Source: Goniomonas avonlea
Taxonomy: Eukaryota > Cryptophyceae > Goniomonadida > Goniomonadaceae
Reading direction: 5' to 3'
NCBI GenBank assembly: GCA_003573635.1
Contig: QUTJ01031547.1
Location: 1 to 12,648, forward strand
DNA: 12,648 bases
Made by a program: the position numbers and the translations under genes
Shown: piece by piece, positions 1 through 7,600 of the stretch
Position numbering within the stretch: the first letter of the stretch is position 1
Layout: each line of letters starts with the position of its first letter
The notes under the pieces: model-generated
What the model saw: the letters and a program-made list of their open reading frames with translations, nothing else
Database searches by the model: none
What the model was told of the DNA's origin: nothing

Positions 1-37
<37 letters not shown>

Positions 38-96
38 TATATAGATATAGATATAGATATATATAGATATAGATATAGATATAGATATATATATAT
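1..96. repeat. AT-rich microsatellite, (AT)n passing into AGATAT-type hexamers
   Basis: About 34 nt of pure AT dinucleotide are followed by interspersed AGATAT units up to position 96. It lies downstream of the last exon seen of the minus-strand gene, so it is probably within an intron of that gene or just past it. No coding signal is seen. Confidence 0.95.
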
Positions 97-459
97 GCTT
101 GAAGCAGCGCCCAGTCTGTTCTGTCCTGGTGCTTCACAGGCCAATAAACCAGCACTGCCTGCTCCTTAATTTGGGGAGAGTCCCCAATCGATATGGGCCA
201 ACTCTGACAATTGATACTGAGATTGGATTGGGATCTATGGGTCAACTTCCTCAAGAAGAAAAAACAACCCATTCGGTTGGCCAGCTGCTCAGAGCAAATC
301 TACCGTGTACGCCAACACCGATGACAAATCGATGTTAGCAACCCCATCGTTGGCTGCCGATTTTGGACACATTTGGCATCCGCCGTGGCATACGAGACAC
401 CCAGGTGCAGAGGGGGGAAGGAATGAGGGAAGGAGGGAGGGAAGGAGGGACTTGGATAC
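97..459 (-). other. Probable intron (unfinished) of the VPS13_C-like gene
   Basis: On the minus strand this begins with a GT donor at 459-458 (CAG|GTATCC) directly after a phase-0 exon. About 10 nt in comes a pyrimidine tract of roughly 45 nt (seen as GGGA/GGAA repeats on the plus strand, 411-450). I looked for a phase-0 acceptor followed by a Gly-rich continuation of the VPS13 C-terminal motif and found none. A reading open from about 288 down to 97 on the minus strand follows a weak acceptor but resembles nothing, so I do not call it an exon. The true next exon probably lies to the left of the window. Confidence 0.45.
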
Positions 460-1791
460 CTGAGCAGGTTGCCGCACGATTCCTGACACACCATCAACCA
501 GCCCGCTTGCAATACTTCTCGCCCCCGCCACAACACCCGTCGTTAAACTTTCCACCTGGACATGGTTCAGAGATACGTCGGCACGACGCAAGCACACGAG
601 ACCATCGAGTCTCCAACAGGGTTGGAATCTCAAGGACAGTTTGCAGTCTGTAACACGTTTTGAGTGGAAACCAGCATATTCAGTGTCTCTGGCTACTTTT
701 CCGCATTCAATTGAAGTTAAAAAAATGCGGTAAACCCCCCTGCCCCCTCTAACTCTCGGCAGACTGCACAAGAGACAGTCCAACGCGGCCAGGCAGAGGA
801 AATCTGACCCAGAGCTACAGGTGACCTGATGAAGGTGACGACTGCTCTGGATATCTCATTCTCGTTGGGGTGGGGGGGGTGACCTGTTGACGGTGGTTGG
901 CTTGCCCGCTCAGAAACTCGGCGTCGAGGACCTCTTCGCCCACTTGCCGTACAACCGAGGTCGCCTTCCGTGCCACCGACGCCTGCATCACGCATACACA
1001 TCAGCAGTACTCAGGTTCAAGTCAAGAAGAAGCCACGAGAAGCGCAAGGCCAGCGTAAAAATTCACCGAAGTAGGGGGGGTCGCGACAAAATTCAGGTCA
1101 AATCATAGACTGGGCTCGAAAGAGATTGATGTTGAAACTCACCGCAACGCTGCTGAGTTTGTGCCGCCGGCCGTGGGTGAGATGGACCCAGGATGTCCAA
1201 GCCCGAGCAGTTCGCAAATACCGCCATTTGAGCAACACACTGATGGGATGCTGTCACAGAAAGGACATGGTGCAATACTGCTGAGAAGAAGCAAACCGAT
1301 CCCTCGCACAAGCAGTACCTCAAACGCTGTCGTCGTGAGGCTGTTGTGTAGAGCTGCCATTGACAAAAACACGCGGAAGAAGGCCAAAGCAACCAGTGCT
1401 TGATTGCAATTCCCAGGAGTTCAGCCGGCCGGCTGTGAGCCTGTTCCGAACGTCGGCACCCAAGCATAGAACAAACAAACAAAAACATCGGATCACAACA
1501 CACAAGGAGAAACAGCGAACACGGGCCAAGTATTTGCAGGGAAACAACCGTCCCACTGACCTGTACAAGACGCTGAGTGCACACACGAATAAGCTCCTCG
1601 GTCGACTCAAGCTTCCGCAACCTTTTCTCCTTTTTCGATGCAAGGGAATCGACCAGTTTCAAAGCCAGCTTGTCCCGAGTTTCCCGAAGCTTTCGCAATT
1701 GTTCAGGGAGCTCCTCCTCAGGTTGTGTTTGAAGTTTGATGAGATCCTCCGCTGGATCCTTACCAAAGAAAAGGCCCAGCACTCTCGACAT
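460..1791 (-). CDS. Short coiled-coil protein with VPS13 C-terminal-like region (partial, 3' end off window)
   Basis: Four exons read on the minus strand: 1791-1561, 1250-1143, 982-884 and 555-460. All introns are GT-AG and all junctions are phase 0, giving 178 residues before the window ends. Residues 1-77 are charged and helical (many Glu/Lys/Leu heptad-like positions), a likely coiled coil. Residues 78-113 (exon 2) form a Trp/Arg-rich helix. Residues 114-178 include VLDAEF, ESLTTG and GLVDGVSGIVRQP. These fit, in order, the region of VPS13 lipid-transfer proteins that reads roughly as TMDxEY, DSLxxG and GVxGGVTGIxxKP (family pattern from memory). The ATG at 1791 has A at -3, an in-frame stop 30 nt upstream, and a divergent gene starting 152 bp away, so I take it as the true start. 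VPS13 proteins are thousands of residues long, so this would be a separate short relative lacking the chorein N-terminus. A wholly different family or a decaying fragment is possible. Confidence 0.5.
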
Positions 1792-1943
1792 GCTCAAGAG
1801 AGCTCCACGATCTTGAAATCATCGCTCACACTATCTCCTTCGTTGGAAATCCTCGCTAGCGTGTTGGCGATACGAGATTGCTCGTATGCTGTCTATGCAC
1901 TGTCAAACTTAGTTGACACGCAGTCAGTGGCAAACAGGTGACG
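1792..1943. promoter_or_regulatory. Divergent promoter between the VPS13_C-like gene and the acyltransferase gene
   Basis: Only 152 bp separate the two outward-facing start codons (1791 minus, 1944 plus), so both 5' UTRs and core promoters must fit here or overlap the genes. No clear TATA box is seen. A perfect inverted repeat with 7-bp arms (ATACGAG and CTCGTAT, 4-nt spacer) lies at 1870-1887 near the middle and could be a shared factor site. Confidence 0.6.
1870..1887. promoter_or_regulatory. Perfect 7-bp inverted repeat in the divergent promoter
   Basis: ATACGAG at 1870-1876 and its exact reverse complement CTCGTAT at 1881-1887 flank ATTG. The site lies 79 bp from one start codon and 57 bp from the other. 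The symmetry suits a dimeric regulator or an RNA hairpin in a 5' UTR; which of these is not shown by the sequence. Confidence 0.5.
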
Positions 1944-3416
1944 ATGGCGAAACTCACGCCTCTCGGATGCCTTCGATGCTTTTTCGTGTTCTCAGTCATG
2001 TTTTTCTCTGGCATCATTAGCTTTGGAGTGATGGTCTGCAATCTTCCTTTGCGTTTGATCTCCCTGTACTGGTTCCGCAAAATCAGCACTGCCATTCTGA
2101 AAATCCACTACGCCACCTTCGTGTACTTGCTCGAAGGCTGGGGCGGTATTGAGCTCCTCGAGTATGGTGTTCACATTCCTTACAATACAAGTGCTGTTGC
2201 TTTGCTGAACCACCGGAGCAATTTCGATTGGCTGGTGGCGTTTGCTTTCGGCGCACGTGTCGGGGTTCACGGCTCGCTCAAGGTGATCATTAAGGACAGG
2301 TTCGTCGATTTTGGTGCTTGTCCAGTTGGTCTGACCCACGTTTCAGCCTCAAGTATGTTCCTATCTTTGGGTGGATGCAGGTACTTCTTCCGTTTCTTGT
2401 TTTTGTTCAATCTTCTCAACGTAAAATGTCGCAGTGGATGTCCGAACAAATTTTCATCAAGCGGGACTGGAACACTGATCAGCGGCTTCTTTCCAACACC
2501 ATCAAATCTATGACCAAGTTCCCGCGCCCTTTCTGGTTTTGCATGTACCCCGAGGGTGAGTCGTTGGCTGCTCAACCTTTTTGCTCATGGTCCGCAGGAA
2601 CGCGCTTGTCCGCAAAGTCACTGCAGAAGTCGCGTGACTGGGCTCAAAAGCAGTACGGTTTTCAGCTCGAGCATGTGCTTGTGCCACGTGTCAAGGCATG
2701 TGGCCATTTGCCCACCAATCCGGGGTTTGACTCTTTTCATGACAGGCTTTCATTGCTGCCATGGATGGCTTCAGGGATTTCATTGATGTTGTTTATGATG
2801 CCACTCTGGTTCTTGATACAGAACCGTCAATGTACGACGTGTTCTCTGGTCAGGGCAATACCCGGGCCCACCTGCACTTTCATGCCACCAAGGTCAGTTG
2901 CGAGCGACTTGTTTTAGCGACGGCCGTCCTTGACAGACCTTGCAGATGGCGGACATGCCCACCACAGATGATGGCATTGAGAACTGGATGATTGAACGGT
3001 GAGTGTTTCTATGCACAATAACACTGCACGAATCTAAACCCGTGATAGCTACAAGGTGAAGGACAAGCTGATTTCCGACTTCTACGCCAACGGCAAAAAG
3101 CGTCTTGGGCCAGAGCCTCCCTTGCCCCGTGGACCATTCCCGGCCCACCTCTACTTCAACTTCTGGGTCGTTGTGGAGATTTTTTGGCTGGTTCGTTCAT
3201 TTTTCTTGCGCTGGTGATTTGACTCGTGCACAGGCCGGCCTTTACATCTATCTTCCCCGGTGGCTTCTTCCGTCGCTGAGCTCCTTTGTTGGTGTGTCGG
3301 TGACACTGATGCTCTTGATTGTGGTCGCAGCATGGTTCAACCTCAAGACCAACCAGCACCGTAACTCCAAGCTTGCGGCATCGGCGGCGGCCATGAAGAC
3401 ATCGAAGACATCGTGA
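1944..3416 (+). CDS. 1-acyl-sn-glycerol-3-phosphate acyltransferase (AGPAT/LPLAT family)
   Basis: Eight exons (1944-2299, 2347-2380, 2435-2555, 2598-2695, 2746-2892, 2946-2998, 3049-3190, 3234-3416) join in frame to 377 residues, normal for AGPAT3/4/5-type and plant LPAT2-type enzymes. The family transfers an acyl group from acyl-CoA to a lysophospholipid, classically making phosphatidic acid at the ER. Visible motifs: the catalytic NHxxxxD box at 89-95 (NHRSNFD), the substrate motif FIKRDW at 137-142, the YPEGTR box at 168-173, and VPR at 199-201 followed by KAF. Hydrophobic segments lie at about 12-34, 303-324 and 335-352, so it is a membrane protein with a short Ala/Ser/Lys-rich tail. The start ATG has A at -3 and G at +4. 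The intron at 2696-2745 is GC-AG: the reading K203-A204-F205 requires it. The acyl specificity cannot be told from sequence; a lysocardiolipin or lysophosphatidylinositol acyltransferase is the main alternative. Confidence 0.93.
2696..2745 (+). other. Non-canonical GC-AG intron
   Basis: The donor reads AAG|GCATGT and the acceptor CATGACAG|GC. Splicing here keeps frame and gives VPRVKAF, matching the family's conserved PRxKGF-like segment. The nearby GT at 2699 breaks the frame if used with this acceptor. The other introns of this gene are GT-AG. Confidence 0.85.
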
Positions 3417-3914
3417 ACGCGGTTGGTACTGCTTATACATAGGAAAGGAGCGTTTCTAAGGCAAGGCCAGACAAATAGGCCGTTCTCCGGCGATTTTTGG
3501 GGTTTCCGCGGCATTGTGTCTTGTCGGGGGGGACTGCTGGAGTGCGTGCGTGCATTTTGTGCCCGAAGCTTGTATGTCAGGAAGCGATCTTGGACGGAGT
3601 CTGTGGCAATGTGATATGATATCTTTGTGTCGATAATTTATTGTCACTCAGAACCTGTAGAGAGTCTGAGTCCTGTCATTGCAGTTTTGTTGGCAATACA
3701 TATAAATACAAACGCATGATGCTCAACTTCGTGTCCCTGAGACCATGTTCAAAAATTATCATTTCATTTCGAATAATAATGCTGATGATAACAAGAAGGC
3801 AGCACTTGACTGTTGCAATTCGCCTGAGTCGCCTGGGACCCTCCGCGTGAAAGGTCGTGCACTCGCAAGGCAGACGCCGTGTGTCCCTCAGGTTCCGAGC
3901 AAGCTGGAATCACC
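3417..3914. other. Convergent 3' region, no gene seen
   Basis: This 498-bp stretch lies between the acyltransferase stop (3414-3416) and the stop of the small minus-strand gene (3915). It should hold both 3' UTRs. A plus-strand A/T-rich element containing AATACA and TATAAATACA at 3695-3710 and a minus-strand AATAAA (TTTATT at 3637-3642) are possible poly(A) signals, both weak guesses. The short open frames here have no recognisable product, no splice support and no coding bias. Confidence 0.5.
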
Positions 3915-4335
3915 TCAAGCCCCAAACCGACCCAGTTGTCCTTTCTCTTCTTTCTCCCTACAGGGACCAAACCAACAAACAAGGGCACCGATGAAAATGG
4001 CTCCGAAGACAAGGCAGCTACGGAGTGTCACCGACATGAGAAGAGCACCAGATTACGAACCTGATTATTGTTCTTGGAGGACCGGGCATGACATGTTTAG
4101 GAGGGTGAAGAAGTGCTTCTTTCTCGGCGTGCTCCTTGTGTTTCGCTGTGATTTCAGCAGCGGCGACTATCCGCGCAACCTCTGCAGCGTTTTCTGCGGC
4201 AGTAGGTCTTGTTGCTTTTTTGGCGCTTGCTGCAGAAGATGTCCCTTTGGAAACATGCAGTGGTGGCGCGGCATCGCACTGGAACGTTGATGCCAAGAAC
4301 AGAAGAGCCGTGAGACAAAGCATGAGACGCACCAT
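3915..4335 (-). CDS. Small secreted alanine-rich protein, unknown family
   Basis: Two exons on the minus strand (4335-4061 and 3957-3915) join through a GT-AG intron (donor CAG|GTTCGT, acceptor CCCTGTAG|G) at phase 2, giving 105 residues. Residues 1-22 look like a classic signal peptide: Arg at 3, a Leu/Ala/Phe core and a likely cleavage after CDA. The mature part has an Ala/Glu/Lys-rich helical stretch (about 42-76), a His/Pro-rich bend (PPKHVMPGPPR) and a charged tail ending GRFGA. Reading straight through the donor would instead give an unlike C-terminus and a stop at 4018, so I prefer the spliced form. The start ATG has G at -3 and G at +4. I recognise no family. With one Cys, in the signal peptide region only, it is not a disulfide-rich peptide. 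The convincing signal peptide supports a real gene, but expression is unproven. Confidence 0.6.
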
Positions 4336-4655
4336 TTCGCCGATTTCGGTTCACAGATACTTCGATACCTCGAAGAGTTGAACGATAGTTGCAAATTGGC
4401 CTGAACAGCCACGGCGGCGTGACGACGCTCCGAAAATTACAAACTGGCGGACCGGCCACCGGAAGTTATTAAGTACAATTGTAACTTAGGTAACTTAGCT
4501 GTAGTTGTTTATTTGTTGTTAATTAAACTGTGGCGGAAAAAATCAACGGGCGGTAAAAATTGAAAACCACACTACTGTACATTGTACTCGATTTCTGGAC
4601 GTTCACAACACGATAAACGCGGCAAAAATCTTCTCCCCGCTATCCGCCCAAGAAA
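4336..4655. promoter_or_regulatory. Divergent promoter region between the small secreted protein gene and the aldehyde oxidase gene
   Basis: The 320 bp between the outward-facing ATGs become markedly AT-rich in the half nearer the oxidase (about 4466-4575), unlike the coding DNA around it. This part holds a 10-bp palindrome TACAATTGTA at 4474-4483, a tandem 9-bp GTAACTTAG at 4481-4498, and the palindrome TTAATTAA at about 4519-4526. No clean TATA box at a fixed distance is seen. Any shared control of the two genes is inference from the layout. Confidence 0.55.
4474..4498. repeat. Palindrome TACAATTGTA overlapping a tandem 9-bp repeat
   Basis: TACAATTGTA at 4474-4483 is a perfect 10-bp palindrome. 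It overlaps the first of two head-to-tail copies of GTAACTTAG (4481-4489 and 4490-4498). Its position in an AT-rich island between divergent starts makes a transcription-factor cluster plausible; the factor is unknown. Confidence 0.6.
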
Positions 4656-7600
4656 ATGGCCCTTTCTGCCCTTTCTTTCTCGCTGAACAACAAGCGCGTC
4701 GACATCCCCTTGACGGATATTGACGCAGGGTTGTCTCTGTCAGAATATCTTCGTGAAGGTGCCAAGTTGAGGGGGACCAAAATTGGCTGTGGGGAGGGCG
4801 GCTGCGGCGCATGCACTGGTATTCACCCCAATCGGCTTTCCTTCCGCCTGTTTTTCGCGCTGTCAAGCACCTCCCACTGATATTTTTTCTTCTAACAGTT
4901 GTTGTGACTGAGCCTTCTGGCGAGGCAATCTCAGTCAATGCCTGTCTTTTCCCGCTTGCCGCAGTGGCCGGCCGCGCTGTGACTACGATCGAGGGCCTCT
5001 CTGGGAAGGATGGTATGCACGCCGTTTCGGTGAGGAGAGACCCTCTGTTTTTTTCTCGATATGACCGTTTCTGTGAATGCAGGAGCGGGTGGCGGGTTTT
5101 CATGCGACGCAGTGCGGGTTCTGTACTCCTGGTTTCGTCATGAACATTTATGCCGGTCTGAAGCGCGCAGAGCCTCCCACTATGGCTGACATGGAGCGCC
5201 GACTTGATGGCAACATTTGCCGCTGCACTGGCTACCGCCCTCTTCTGGACGCTGCTCGCTCCTTTGCCAGTGACAGCGATATCAAGGAGAACATCAGTCT
5301 CCGTTCGGAGTGGAAGGCTCCTGACATGACTCCTGCGGGCCTTCCTGCGTTCCTTGAGGGGCAGAGTGTCCCTGGATTCAAGATTGAACGTAATGGCAGG
5401 GTGTGGATCCGACCAGCGAATCTTGCCGAGGCGTTCGCGGCCCTGGCAACCCCTGGCGCGCGAGCGGTTGCTGGGAGCACTTCCTCTGGCATTTACAAGA
5501 ACGACCTCCCGCGCGCTGAGGTCCGCGTTGATATTCGGGACCTTCCAGAACTGCGTGGAATTAAGCAATCTGGCGACATCTTGGAGGTTGGTGCCGGGAC
5601 CACGATGAACGCCCTGCACGCAGCTCTGAGTGCTGCTGGCACGCGCAAGGCCTCTGTCATCGCCGATCACCTGACTAAGGTCGCCAGCACCCACATCCGC
5701 AACGTCGGCACCTTAGCTGGTAACCTCATGATGGCCAAGACACTTGGCTTCTGGTCCGATGTCGCGACCCTCCTCCTGGCTGCGGGTTCCACTGTTACTT
5801 GGGGCGGTACGGCACACTCTTCCACTCAGTCGTTTGAGGACTTCCTCTCCTCAACCAGCGCTCCCGCGGGCGCCACCCTCCTCACCCTGGTCTCCATCAA
5901 CATCAGCGATGCCGCTTTCTTTACCTCGTACCGCACGGCAATGCGCCCTCTGTTCGCGCACGCTTACATCAACGCGGCCTTCAACGCTGACATGGACGGT
6001 GCCGTTGTCAAGAGTGCGACCCTCGCGTTTGGTGCCGTCGCTGCTGATGCTCCTGGTGGCCACGCTGTGCTCGCAAAAGCCACTGCAGCCTTCCTTGTCG
6101 GCAAAAATGTCACGGAGGCCTCGACTGTTGCTGGAGCACTGGAGATTCTTCGCGGCGAGGTGCGGATGGCTCTCGCTCTATCGCTCTCTCTCCTCTCTCT
6201 CTCGCTCTCTCTCTCTCTCCTCTCTCACCTCTCTCTCTCTTTATTTTTTCTCTCTCTTGCAAGTGAGGCGCGCACACGTCACAGGCTGGTGTCCTCACGG
6301 CACGATCAGCATGCACTTCTCCGTAGCTTTGCAGCTGTAGCAGAGTTCCTCAGATTTCAGGCGCGAGCGCTGCCAGGCTCTTGACAAAGTGACAATCGAC
6401 AATCACAGCAAAACCCCCAAGACCCACCGATCCCCCCCCCCCGCTTCCGCGCGTCTAACGATCCTTTGTGGCACGGGACAGGCACCACAGAGAGACAGGC
6501 ACCTCCACAGACACGTGGACCCTCTGCCCTGACCGCCAACCCAGGTCCGCCCCGTCGGGGAACACGCCGAGTACCGAGCCCAGCTCGTGTCCGCCTTCCT
6601 CTTCAAGTTCCTCGCCGCCTTGGCTCCCAGCCCCGTCGAGCCATCCGCCACCTACTCGCACTCGCGGCCATTGCAGCGCGGTACCCACAACTTCAAGCGG
6701 ATTGAGGGTGACGTGCAGCACAAGCCTGTCGAGAAACTCGAGGCTGGGCGGCAGGCGGACGGTTCCGCGCAGTACACTGGTGATATTCCGCCGCGCGAAG
6801 GCACGCTGCATGCGGCGTATGTCACCTCCACTCGGGCTCGCGCTACCGTCGTCAGTGTGGATGCCTCGGCTGCACTCAAGTGGGTGTTGCGCGAGTTTAA
6901 GACTTGGTGCCACTGGATAGCAAGTCCGCTGACTCATTGAACTGTCTCTATTTAATGTCACATTTCATTCCGCTTGATACTTGACCGAACCAACCGAGTG
7001 ACATTGACAGAGAGAGATCGCGCGTGCCGCACCAGGCAGTCCTCAAGTGTGGCACGCCTGCCATCTTCGCAGTCGCTTATTGTCGTGTCGAGCCGAAGGA
7101 CGGCGTGTCTGTCTATCTGCGTCTCCCCAATCCTAACAATTGCATCATGACTCTTGCCTGCAGGGCCCCTGGTGTAGTGGACTTCGTCTCTGCATCTGAT
7201 ATCCCTGGCGCCAACAACACCAACCCCCTCGGACCGCCCCGCGCAATCTTCGCTGATGGCCGAGTCAACTTCTACGGAGAGCCGATCGGTTTGATTGTCG
7301 CCAACTCCCCGCTTGAGGCAGCCGCTGCGGCGCAATTGGTCGTTGTCACGTACAAAGACGACGACAAGCCGCCGATCACCTCTATCGCGTGAGTCCGTAG
7401 ATACCCTGACACGCCCGCATTAATGACTTTTCGGAGTCATTGGAGACGATCCGTGATCATTTCGTCATCATTTATACTACAACATATTTAGTCTGTCCCC
7501 CCCTCTCGCACTAAGTTAGAAGGATGGGCCAAAACAACTCGAGCCGTGTGATCCTTCCTTGAATGACCATGAAGTTTCACACGTATCTGCAGTGCTGCTC

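Noticed and set aside
97-288. Possible fifth exon of the VPS13_C-like gene on the minus strand, after CTGAGCAG
   Set aside because: The frame is open into the AT repeat, but the acceptor has a poor pyrimidine tract and the translation lacks the Gly-rich pattern expected next.
1360-1941. A 193-codon open frame on the plus strand
   Set aside because: It runs antisense to exon 1 and intron 1 of the minus-strand gene and through the promoter gap. The minus-strand reading has proper splice sites and a helical, motif-bearing product.
4018-4060. Unspliced C-terminus of the small secreted protein (stop at 4018)
   Set aside because: A good donor (CAG|GTTCGT) and a good downstream acceptor (CCCTGTAG) give an in-frame hydrophilic end. 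The unspliced end is hydrophobic and unlike the rest. This is not fully excluded.
3641-4290. Plus-strand open frames in the convergent 3' region
   Set aside because: They overlap the minus-strand small gene and its UTR, show compositionally random translation, and have no splice or start context.
4603-5694. A 363-codon open frame on the minus strand
   Set aside because: It lies antisense over AO exons 1-3, whose product clearly matches the molybdo-flavoenzyme family. Its own translation is low-information and resembles nothing.
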